A stretch of 6,644 nt of DNA, taken from the NCBI GenBank assembly GCA_035259345.1, contig DATFWK010000113.1:1-6644 (forward strand). The letters run 5' to 3'. Shown piece after piece: positions 1 to 5,480 of this stretch (positions are counted from its first letter, which is position 1; the number at the start of each line of letters is the position of its first letter). The notes beneath the pieces are model-generated. The model worked only from the letters and a program-made list of their open reading frames with translations. It ran no database searches and was not told where the DNA came from. This DNA is from DATFWK01 sp035259345 (lineage in GTDB: Bacteria; Actinomycetota; Thermoleophilia; Miltoncostaeales; Miltoncostaeaceae). The position numbers and the translations under genes were made by a program.

Positions 1-423
1 CCAGGGCGGCCCGTCGCCGAACGCGAGGTTCAGGAGCGACTCGTGATGCTGCGCCTCGACGATCTCGTCCTTGGCCCGGCCCGGCCAGATCGGCTCGCCG
101 ATGCCCCGCCCCGCGCCCCGCGCGGCGACGTCGCGGTCCACGAAGTCGCGCCACGCGGCGATGATCGCGGCCGGGTTGCGGCCGAGGTGTGCCATGTCCG
201 CGAAGGCGACCCGGTCGGCGTCCGGGCCGAGGACGCCACTGAGCAGCCGGATGCGCTGCGCGGAGACCGCCACGAGAACGGGCTCGTCCGCCGCCAGCCC
301 CTCGCGGATGAAGGGCAGCGTGCCCCTGAGGAACCCCTCCGGGCTTCCGTAGAAGAGCGCCTCATGGGCGAAGCCATAGCCACCCGCGCACCCGGCGCCG
401 GTGGGTGCCGACCCGTTCTGCAT
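1..423 (-). CDS. MEDS-domain sensor / anti-sigma-type regulator, N-terminal part (runs off left edge)
   Basis: The reading frame is open from the ATG at 423 to the window edge, giving 141 residues with no stop, so the C-terminus is missing. The protein reads as a MEDS domain (methanogen/methylotroph DcmR sensory domain). It has HEALFYGSPEGFL at about residues 20-32, then FIREGLAADEPVLVAV, an LGPDADRVAFADM segment, LGRNPAAII, GEPIW near 109-113 and HHESLLNLAF near the edge. In actinobacteria this domain is usually followed by an RsbW-like HATPase domain, giving a sensor kinase or anti-sigma factor; that part is not in the window, so the function is inferred. An in-frame TGA (the stop of the DUF4239 gene) lies 54 nt before the ATG. 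A TTG at 459 is the only plausible earlier start. No good ribosome binding site precedes the ATG, which may mean translation from the upstream transcript or a misplaced start. Confidence 0.82.
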   Translation of the reverse strand, partial: MQNGSAPTGAGCAGGYGFAHEALFYGSPEGFLRGTLPFIREGLAADEPVLVAVSAQRIRLLSGVLGPDADRVAFADMAHLGRNPAAIIAAWRDFVDRDVAARGAGRGIGEPIWPGRAKDEIVEAQHHESLLNLAFGDGPPW

Positions 424-477
424 GACGGCGAAGGTGCCACGCGAGCGGCTGCCAGACAACGACCTGGAGTGTTCGCC

Positions 478-1278
478 TCAGCTCGGCGTCGAGGGCCCGG
501 TCGCGGCCGGCGGGGGCACCATCGAGGCGCGCACCGAGACGAGCGGGGCATCTGTCACGGTGATGTAGCCACGGACCGGCCGGTCGAGGTCGATGGTGAT
601 GACCAGCAGCATGCTGACGAGCGCGGCGGCGATCAGCACCGTCACGACGCCGCGCGAGATCAGCGCCAGGTACATGGCGAGCAGCCCGAGCGCGACCGCG
701 GAGCCGATCACCTCGAGGGCGATGACGCTGTTCGGGATGCGGTTGTTCAGCGCCGAGATGCGCACGGTCTGCTGGTTGATCATCTCGTTGAGCGTCTCGA
801 CGTAGAGGCGCGGCGCGTTCTCGGTCGGGCGGCCCTTGAGCGCGTTTCCCGCAAGGCGCCACAGCCGGCGCTGGAGGACGTTCTCCTGGGCGACGACGTC
901 CCGCTCCCCGCTCCCCTCCGGCACGGTGTGCGAGAGCTTGATGGCGATGTCGGTATAGCTCTTCACGAGATCGATGGAGCGGCTGCGGATCGGCTCGACG
1001 AGCGTCTGGGCGCGCAGGTAGGTGGTGCCGATCGCGTTGGCCTCGTCGACGACGGCCGTCCGCCGGGACTCGTAGCGGCCGATCGCCAACGTGAGGCCGA
1101 ACGCGAGGATGAGCCCGACCACGCCCAGCAACGTGCCTTGGACGAGGCGGAAGGGCTCGCCCAGGGCCTCGGAGTGCCCGCGGAGCCAGTGGCCGAGCAC
1201 GACCCCGAGCGCCGTCGTCCCGACGACGATGGCGAAGATGATGAGGGTGATCTGCCAGGTGCTCAGGCTGAAGAACAC
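478..1278 (-). CDS. DUF4239 (bestrophin-like) integral membrane protein
   Basis: This is a 266-residue membrane protein. Hydrophobic segments lie at about residues 9-31, 44-66, 181-208 and 210-229, with a roughly 110-residue polar stretch between the second and third. Right after the second segment comes RYESRRTAVVDEANAIGTTYLRA (about 68-90, key residues R72, D78, E79, N81), the signature I associate with DUF4239, a family described as bestrophin-like; its biochemical role is not established. The GTG start at 1278 is chosen because GGGAG lies 5 nt upstream and the N-terminus then begins just before the first membrane segment. The frame stays open far upstream, but only antisense to the aldo/keto reductase. 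The MEDS sensor follows 54 nt downstream on the same strand, suggesting a shared transcript. The C-terminal tail, rich in Pro, Ala and Ser, is probably unstructured. Confidence 0.88.
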   Translation of the reverse strand: MFFSLSTWQITLIIFAIVVGTTALGVVLGHWLRGHSEALGEPFRLVQGTLLGVVGLILAFGLTLAIGRYESRRTAVVDEANAIGTTYLRAQTLVEPIRSRSIDLVKSYTDIAIKLSHTVPEGSGERDVVAQENVLQRRLWRLAGNALKGRPTENAPRLYVETLNEMINQQTVRISALNNRIPNSVIALEVIGSAVALGLLAMYLALISRGVVTVLIAAALVSMLLVITIDLDRPVRGYITVTDAPLVSVRASMVPPPAATGPSTPS

Positions 1279-1419
1279 GTCGACTCCCTGTCGGCGGCGA
1301 GCACCCCTGTGACTGGCCGGCGCCGCGGTGAGGCTACGGCGCGGCTCGGCTGACACCCGCCGGGCGCGGCCCGGCCGGGCTTCCATAAGGTGGGCTCGTC
1401 GCCGTCGAAGGAGGACGTG
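1279..1419. promoter_or_regulatory. Divergent intergenic region between the DUF4239 and aldo/keto reductase genes
   Basis: These 141 bp must hold the promoters for both divergent genes. The only A/T-rich patch is CATAAG at 1384-1389, a possible -10 element for the reductase, with no clear -35 at the usual distance. A 12-bp palindrome GCCCGGCCGGGC lies at 1369-1380, immediately upstream of that patch, and could be an operator, though such runs are common by chance in DNA this GC-rich. The ribosome binding site of the reductase (AAGGAGGA, 1408-1415) is strong. No convincing promoter was seen for the minus-strand gene. Confidence 0.35.
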
Positions 1420-2370
1420 ATGGAGCAGCGCAGGCTCGGACGGGACGGCCCATCGGTCACGCCGATCGCCCTGGGGGCGATGGGCTTCGCGGGGTTCTAC
1501 GGTCCCAGCGACGACGAGGAGGGCATCCGCGCGATCCGCCGGGCGCTCGACCTCGGCATCACGATGATCGACACGGCCGAGGCCTACGGCGACGGCCGGA
1601 GCGAAGCGCTCGTCGGCCGGGCCATCGCGGGGCGGCGCGACGAGGCGGTGATTTGCACGAAGTCGAGCCGGGGCGGCCCGGACTACCTGCGCGCGGCGAT
1701 CGACCGCAGCCTGGGACACCTCGGCGTCGACGTGGTCGACCTCTACTACCTCCACCGTGTTGATGCCGAGGTGCCGATCGAGGAGTCGGTCGGTGCCATG
1801 GCCGAGCTCGTCGCCGCCGGGAAGGTGCGCGCGATCGGGCTGTCCGAGGCCGGCCCCGAGACCATCCGCCGGGCACACCGCGTGCACCCGGTCGCGGCGC
1901 TCCAGACCGAGTACTCGCTCATCCAGCGCGAGCCCGAGGCGGAGCTCCTGCCGCTCGTCGGCGAGCTCGGCATCGCGTTCGTCGGCTACGCCCCGCTCTG
2001 CAGGGGCCTCCTCACCGGCCGGTACCGCAGCGCCGACGACCTGCCGGACGGCGACTGGCGCCGCCAGGTGCCGCGCTTCCAGGACGGGAACATGGAGCAG
2101 AACGTCGCCCTGCTCGCGCCCGTCGAGGACGTCGCACGGGCGCACGGCGTGTCGACGGCCTCGATCGCGATCGCCTGGGTCCTCGCCAAGAGCCCGGACA
2201 CGATCGCGCTGGTCGGCAGCGGGCGCGCGGACCACGTCGAGCGGAACCTCGAGGCCCTCGAGGTCCGGCTCGCGCCGGACGAGGTCGCCGCGCTCGACGC
2301 GGCGTTCCCGGTCGGCGCGGCGGCCGGCGAGCGCTACCCGGAGGCGTACATGGCCAACCTCAACCGCTGA
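1420..2370 (+). CDS. Aldo/keto reductase
   Basis: This is a 316-residue NAD(P)H-dependent oxidoreductase of the aldo/keto reductase TIM-barrel family, at typical full length. The start ATG at 1420 follows AAGGAGGA with 5 nt spacing; upstream in-frame codons lie before this site and are rejected. The catalytic tetrad is intact: D51 and Y56 in DTAEAYGDG, K81 in ICTKSSRGG, and H112 in YYLHRVD. The N-terminal strand motif RRLGRDGPSVTPIALGAMG and the nucleotide-binding region VGSGRADHVERNLEAL (roughly residues 267-282) are both family features. The arrangement resembles the bacterial YakC/AKR13-like group that reduces aldehydes and ketones. The physiological substrate cannot be read from the sequence. 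The gene is followed 58 nt later by the DksA-like gene on the same strand. It is transcribed divergently from the DUF4239 gene. Confidence 0.95.
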   Translation: MEQRRLGRDGPSVTPIALGAMGFAGFYGPSDDEEGIRAIRRALDLGITMIDTAEAYGDGRSEALVGRAIAGRRDEAVICTKSSRGGPDYLRAAIDRSLGHLGVDVVDLYYLHRVDAEVPIEESVGAMAELVAAGKVRAIGLSEAGPETIRRAHRVHPVAALQTEYSLIQREPEAELLPLVGELGIAFVGYAPLCRGLLTGRYRSADDLPDGDWRRQVPRFQDGNMEQNVALLAPVEDVARAHGVSTASIAIAWVLAKSPDTIALVGSGRADHVERNLEALEVRLAPDEVAALDAAFPVGAAAGERYPEAYMANLNR

Positions 2371-2371
2371 G

Positions 2372-2408
2372 CGGCCGGACGGCGGGGTATTCCGGCAGGA
2401 TCCGGCCG
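2372..2408 (+). repeat. Short inverted repeat between the aldo/keto reductase and DksA-like genes
   Basis: CGGCCGGA at 2372-2379 is perfectly repeated in inverse as TCCGGCCG at 2401-2408, with a 21-nt spacer. It begins just after the reductase stop codon and ends 10 nt before the ribosome binding site of the next gene. It could be a weak attenuator, an operator or an RNA stem affecting the downstream gene. The arms are short and GC-only, so chance is a real alternative. Confidence 0.3.
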
Positions 2409-2428
2409 TCGGCGACGAGGGAGGCGAG

Positions 2429-2776
2429 GTGGACGAGCAGCGCGCGCGGGAGCTCCTGGCGAGGGAGCGGTCCCGCATCGAGCACGAGCTCTCCGAGCTC
2501 GCCCCGGAGTTCGACCCCGACTCCGCGGACGTCCTGACCGAGACGGAGCAGGAGGTCGACGAGCACCTCTACGACAAGGAGCGCGACGTCGGCCGCCGCG
2601 CCGAGCTGCGCGAGGAGCTCGCGGCCGTGGAGCGGGCGGAGCAGCGGCTCGCGGAGGGCACGTACGGCCTGAGCGTCGAGAGCGGCCAGCCCATTCCCGA
2701 CGGGCGGCTCGAGCTCATCCCCTACGCGGAGCGCACCGCCGAGGAGCAGTCCCGCTACGAGCGCCTCGGCCGCTAG
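2429..2776 (+). CDS. TraR/DksA-like protein lacking the zinc-finger cysteines
   Basis: This is a 115-residue acidic, helical protein with no cysteine at all. Residues 1-76 are rich in Glu, Arg, Ala and Leu and read as two helices of a coiled coil broken near FDPDSADV (28-35). The C-terminal part, GTYGLSVESGQPIPDGRLE (77-95) followed by IPYAERTAEEQ, matches the TraR/DksA zinc-finger signature GTYG.C..CG.PIP..RL...P.A..C..C. Here each zinc-binding cysteine position is occupied by another residue (S82 and S85 for the first pair). DksA relatives bind the RNA polymerase secondary channel; whether this one does is inferred only. The GTG start at 2429 is set by GGGAGG at 2419-2424, spaced 4 nt. The frame is open far upstream but antisense-like within the reductase, so no extension is called. 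The gene ends just before a strong hairpin. Confidence 0.85.
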   Translation: MDEQRARELLARERSRIEHELSELAPEFDPDSADVLTETEQEVDEHLYDKERDVGRRAELREELAAVERAEQRLAEGTYGLSVESGQPIPDGRLELIPYAERTAEEQSRYERLGR

Positions 2777-2780
2777 GCCC

Positions 2781-2814
2781 GCCGGGGGCGGCCCGCCGCG
2801 GGGCCGCCCCCGGC
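2781..2814. terminator. Bidirectional hairpin terminator between convergent genes
   Basis: GCCGGGGGCGGCCC (2781-2794) pairs perfectly with GGGCCGCCCCCGGC (2801-2814), giving a 14-bp stem with a 6-nt loop and only G-C pairs. It starts 4 nt after the DksA-like stop and ends 8 nt before the amidohydrolase stop on the other strand, so it can serve both converging transcripts. No T-tract follows on either side, as is common for hairpin terminators in high-GC actinobacteria. Confidence 0.8.
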
Positions 2815-2822
2815 GATGCAAC

Positions 2823-3875
2823 CTAGGCGGCGGGCGCCCCGAGCTCGGCGGCCTTCGCCTCGGCGTCGATGCCGTGCAGGCGGGCCAGGTTGCCGCCCAG
2901 GATCTTCCGCTTGGCCTGCTCGGTCAGCGGCGGGTAGCCGCGCTCCTCGACGATGTCGCGCGGGAGCTCGAAGTTCCAGAGCTCCTCGAGCGCCCACTGC
3001 GGGTGCCAGATCGGCGCCTCGCCGCCGTAGATGATCTTGTCCTCGCCGCACCACCACATCATCTTCCCGAGCATCTCCGCGAAGACGCGCGGCTGGCGCG
3101 AGATGAAGTTCACGGTGGCGGCGATCGAGGCGTAGAGGTTCGGGAACCGGACGATCTGCCAGAGCACCTCGTCGAGCCACGGCAGCCCGACGTGGAAGAT
3201 CACGAAGTTGATGTCCGGGAAGTTGGCCGCCGCGCCGTCCATGTCGAACGTGCGCGTGTGCTCGACCGGCTGCGGCCCCAGCGGCACGCCCTTGTGGACG
3301 CCGATCAGGTTCACGCCGAGCTTCTGGGCCTGCTCGAAGGCCGGGAAGGCCACGCGCGGGTCGTCCATGCGCCAGGGGAACGGCTGCCCGTAGTCGTAGC
3401 GGACGTTGTAGAACTTGAACGCCCGTGCGCCGTGGTCCTCGACCTGGCGCTTCATGAGGTCGAGGGCGCGCCTCCCCTCGAGCGGGTTCACCGAGCCCCA
3501 GAACACGGCCCGGTCCGGGTGCTTGGCCGCCATCTCGGCGCACTTCTCCCACGGCGAGAGGCCGTCGTGGAAGAGGTCCGTCAGCGGCAGCGGCTGGGCG
3601 ACGATCATGTCCGTGTCGGAGCCCTCGATGACCATCTCGTAGATCTCGTCGACGCTCCACTCACGGAAGAACTCGTCCCGCGTCAGGACTCGCTCCCCGG
3701 CCTTCGTCAGGAACTGGTGGAAGGCGTACAGGTGCTCGTCGAACATCTCGCCGGGCGGGCCGATGGCGTTGCGCTTGTCGAAGTTGAAGATGTGGCACAC
3801 GCAGTCGAAGACGAACGCGGGCACCTTGCGCTCGCGGGCGCCCCCCGCCGCCGGCTGGGTCTCGGTGGTTGCCAT
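2823..3875 (-). CDS. Amidohydrolase-family (Amidohydro_2 / ACMSD-like) protein with atypical metal site
   Basis: This 350-residue protein has the layout of the amidohydrolase_2 TIM-barrel family, which includes ACMSD-type decarboxylases and lactone hydrolases. Visible landmarks are FDCVCHIFNF (23-32), FWGSVNPLEG (125-134), ARAFKFYNV (150-158), H194 in GVHKG, H228 in IFHVGLPW, GGEAPIW (284-290) and a C-terminal AKRKILGGNLARLHGI. Two departures stand out. The usual D-x-H-x-H after strand 1 is D24-x-V26-x-H28, so the first metal His is missing. The late Asp, usually in a GSD-type motif, is E286. The protein could bind metal differently or be a distinct subfamily, so the reaction is not assigned. 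The ATG at 3875 has GAGGAGG 7 nt upstream. The MIP18-type gene ends 3 nt before it, so co-translation is likely. This is the last gene before the shared terminator. Confidence 0.88.
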   Translation of the reverse strand: MATTETQPAAGGARERKVPAFVFDCVCHIFNFDKRNAIGPPGEMFDEHLYAFHQFLTKAGERVLTRDEFFREWSVDEIYEMVIEGSDTDMIVAQPLPLTDLFHDGLSPWEKCAEMAAKHPDRAVFWGSVNPLEGRRALDLMKRQVEDHGARAFKFYNVRYDYGQPFPWRMDDPRVAFPAFEQAQKLGVNLIGVHKGVPLGPQPVEHTRTFDMDGAAANFPDINFVIFHVGLPWLDEVLWQIVRFPNLYASIAATVNFISRQPRVFAEMLGKMMWWCGEDKIIYGGEAPIWHPQWALEELWNFELPRDIVEERGYPPLTEQAKRKILGGNLARLHGIDAEAKAAELGAPAA

Positions 3876-3878
3876 CGG

Positions 3879-4256
3879 TCAGCCTCCTCGTGTCTCTGCC
3901 AGGCGGCGCTGGCGGTGGGGCTCGAGCTCGTCGAGCGGAAGGGACAGCCGGTCGCGAGCGAGCGGCGAGAGGCGGTCCGGGGTCCACGCCGGCTCCCAGA
4001 CCACGCGCACGTCGACCGACTCCACGCCGTCGACCTGGCGCAGACGGTCGGGGATGGCCGTGGACATCGCGGCCACGAACGGGCACCAGCCGGTGGTCGG
4101 CACCAGGTCCACCGCGACGTGCGATCCCTCGGTGCGGACGTCCTCCACCACGCCCATGTCGACGATGCTGATGCCGCGGTCGGCACAGCACGGGTCGTAG
4201 ACCTCCCGCAGCGCCTCATGCAGCGCCGCGGGGTCCGGTGCCCGGGTCGTTCTCAC
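3879..4256 (-). CDS. MIP18 family (DUF59/PaaD/SufT-like) metal-sulfur cluster assembly factor
   Basis: This 125-residue protein carries the MIP18/DUF59 fold pattern. It has an N-terminal helix LHEALREVYDPCC (12-24), ISIVDMGVVEDV (29-40), a hydrophobic strand, PTTGWCPF (53-60) with the conserved C58, a VDGVESVDVRVVWEP segment and a C-terminal WTPDRLSPLARDRL. Family members deliver or mature iron-sulfur clusters, for example SufT, or PaaD for phenylacetyl-CoA epoxidase. C58 is the expected functional cysteine; C23 and C24 are additional ligand candidates where classic members read DPE. The GTG start at 4256 overlaps the stop of the SUMF1-like gene by 4 nt (GTGA), with GGAGG-rich sequence just upstream, so translational coupling is likely. 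Its stop lies 3 nt before the amidohydrolase start. Context suggests that it serves a metal enzyme made from the same operon; this is inference. Confidence 0.88.
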   Translation of the reverse strand: MRTTRAPDPAALHEALREVYDPCCADRGISIVDMGVVEDVRTEGSHVAVDLVPTTGWCPFVAAMSTAIPDRLRQVDGVESVDVRVVWEPAWTPDRLSPLARDRLSLPLDELEPHRQRRLAETRGG

Positions 4257-4939
4257 GCCTCCTCCTCTGTCTCGGGGATCTCGACGACGATGCGGAGCCC
4301 CGTGGTCGCGGTCGCCCGCTCGGGGTCCGCCGGGAGCGCGCGCCAGGCGGCCACGCCCTCCGCGTGATCCAGGAACGAGCCGCCGCGCACGCTCACCCAC
4401 CCGTCGGGCGAGCGGTCCGCGACCCATTCCCAGACGTTTCCCGCCATCTGCTCGGCGCCGACGGGGCTGGCGCCGTCCGGATGGGCGTCCACCGGCACGG
4501 TGGCCCCCCAGCCGGACTCGACCGTGGCACAGCGATTCGCGTCGAACGCGTCGCCCCACGGCCACCGGCGCCCGTCCTGCCCGCGCGCCGCCGCCTCCCA
4601 CTCGTCGCCGGTGGGAAGCCGAACGCGGCGACCGGACCGCGCGCCGGCCCACGCGCAGTAGGCCTCGGCGTCCGCGAGCGTGACGCCCGTGGCCGGGTGC
4701 CCCGCCAGTGCCTCCGCGGCCAGCCGGGCGGCGAGCTCCCGGTCGACCGGTCGTCCGGTCGCGCCGACGAAGGCGGCGAGCTCGGCGTTGGTCACCGGGT
4801 AGCGCCCGATGCCGACCCGGCCCAGGCGGACAGTGCGCTCATCTCCGGGCGGCCCGAGCCAGTAGGCCCCCGCGGGAAGCTCCACGAGCTCGCGCGCGGC
4901 CTCGTCGGTGGGCGGGGATGCGACGGCCCGTGGGCTCAC
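4253..4939 (-). CDS. SUMF1/formylglycine-generating-enzyme-like protein without catalytic cysteines
   Basis: This is a 228-residue protein of the FGE-sulfatase (SUMF1/EgtB/PvdO) fold, at the short end for the family. Visible motifs in order are LVELPAGAYWLG (18-29), YPVTNAELAAFV (47-58), HPATGVTLADAEAYCAWAG (81-99), RLPTGDEWEAAARG (107-120), WPWGD (126-130), GNVWEWVADRS (167-177) and VRGGSFLD (184-191), ending in TGLRIVVE (213-220). In true formylglycine-generating enzymes this last segment is GFRCA and carries a catalytic cysteine; here it is absent, so sulfatase activation is unlikely. The only cysteines are C95 and C137. The start is uncertain. The GTG at 4939 has GAGAGG 9 nt upstream, whereas the GTG at 4948 directly abuts that site. 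The gene lies 46 nt after the deazaflavin-type oxidoreductase and overlaps the MIP18-type gene by 4 nt. It could be a non-heme iron enzyme or a structural or binding relative. Confidence 0.88.
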   Translation of the reverse strand: MSPRAVASPPTDEAARELVELPAGAYWLGPPGDERTVRLGRVGIGRYPVTNAELAAFVGATGRPVDRELAARLAAEALAGHPATGVTLADAEAYCAWAGARSGRRVRLPTGDEWEAAARGQDGRRWPWGDAFDANRCATVESGWGATVPVDAHPDGASPVGAEQMAGNVWEWVADRSPDGWVSVRGGSFLDHAEGVAAWRALPADPERATATTGLRIVVEIPETEEEA

Positions 4940-4985
4940 CCCCGGCACCCTCTCGCCCGGAGGCGCCGGATGGAACCCCCCGATT

Positions 4986-5453
4986 TCAGGATCCCGGTGC
5001 GGCCCCCGGCGGCGGCCCGATGCGGAAGGCGGGATGGTCCGGCGCGATCCGGACGATGTCCGCGTCGGAGGCGTCGGTGCCGATGTCGAAGAACGCGCCG
5101 ACCTCGAACCGGAAGCGCCGGAAGTACTCCCTGATCACCGGCACCTTCTCCTCGTCCCCGAGCTCGGTGGCCCCGAAGGGCTCCGAGCGGCGCCCGAGGA
5201 TCAGCCGTCCTTCGCCGCTCGCGCGCAGGTTGCGCACCCACTGCGTGGTGCCGCGCGGCGCGATGAGGTAGCGCTCGCCGTCGAGCTCGAGGAGGTTCAC
5301 CGGCGTCCGCCGCGGCTCGCCGCTCGTGCGCCCGCGCACCTCGAGGATGCGGGAGCTCAGCAGGCTGATGCCCATGCGGGCGAGGAGCGCGATGGCGGGG
5401 TTCAGGACGCGGGACGCGATCCAGCCGGGCCGCTGGTAGTGCGTGGTGCTCAT
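4986..5453 (-). CDS. Deazaflavin (F420)-dependent nitroreductase-family protein (DUF385, Ddn-like)
   Basis: This 155-residue protein matches the DUF385 / deazaflavin-dependent nitroreductase family, split-barrel proteins of actinobacteria that often bind coenzyme F420. Supporting motifs are an N-terminal hydrophobic helix LNPAIALLARMGISLL (17-32), the signature LEVRGRTSGEPRRTPVNLL (37-55), RYLIAPRGTTQWVRNLRASG (61-80, expected to contact the cofactor phosphate and deazaflavin) and an EYFRRF segment near the C-terminus. Length fits the family. Some members reduce quinones or nitroimidazoles; the natural substrate here is unknown. The ATG at 5453 is preceded by only a weak GGGA site. The gene is first in the minus-strand unit and is separated from the divergent threonine aldolase by 27 bp. 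Whether it belongs functionally with the genes behind it, across a 46-nt gap, is uncertain. Confidence 0.9.
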   Translation of the reverse strand: MSTTHYQRPGWIASRVLNPAIALLARMGISLLSSRILEVRGRTSGEPRRTPVNLLELDGERYLIAPRGTTQWVRNLRASGEGRLILGRRSEPFGATELGDEEKVPVIREYFRRFRFEVGAFFDIGTDASDADIVRIAPDHPAFRIGPPPGAAPGS

Positions 5454-5480
5454 CGAGATCCCAGACTAGTGTCTCCCGCC
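5454..5480. promoter_or_regulatory. Very short divergent intergenic gap
   Basis: Only 27 bp separate the divergent starts of the deazaflavin-type oxidoreductase and the threonine aldolase. It contains the palindrome ACTAGT at 5465-5470, one of the few A/T-containing patches nearby, and no good ribosome binding site for the aldolase. Promoters must overlap each other or lie inside the neighbouring gene, and a leaderless or near-leaderless aldolase mRNA is possible. Confidence 0.3.

Noticed and set aside
43..1353. 436-codon plus-strand open frame
   Set aside because: It is antisense to the MEDS and DUF4239 genes, its composition is Arg/Asp/Glu/His-rich as expected for a GC-driven shadow frame, and it shows no family motif.
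1369..1380. 12-bp palindrome GCCCGGCCGGGC as an operator
   Set aside because: It is made only of G and C in a very GC-rich spacer, where such palindromes arise often by chance; it is kept only as a note in the intergenic entry.
1279..2478. Long N-terminal extension of the DUF4239 frame (open to 2478)
   Set aside because: The extension is antisense to the aldo/keto reductase, low in hydrophobic core patterns, and a good ribosome binding site sits at the GTG at 1278.
2874..4367. 497-codon plus-strand open frame
   Set aside because: It covers the antisense of the amidohydrolase and MIP18 genes, whose motifs are unmistakable; the plus-strand translation has no recognisable domain.
4253..4939. 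Active sulfatase-maturing formylglycine-generating enzyme
   Set aside because: The GFRCA cysteine motif is absent and no sulfatase is nearby, so only fold-level assignment is justified.
4238..5134. 298-codon plus-strand open frame
   Set aside because: It is antisense to the SUMF1-like gene and the end of the oxidoreductase, is Arg/Pro/Gly-rich and has no motif.
4908..5480. Upstream extension of the threonine aldolase frame
   Set aside because: It lies antisense to the DUF385 oxidoreductase; family members begin at the IDLRSD motif, so the extension is a shadow.
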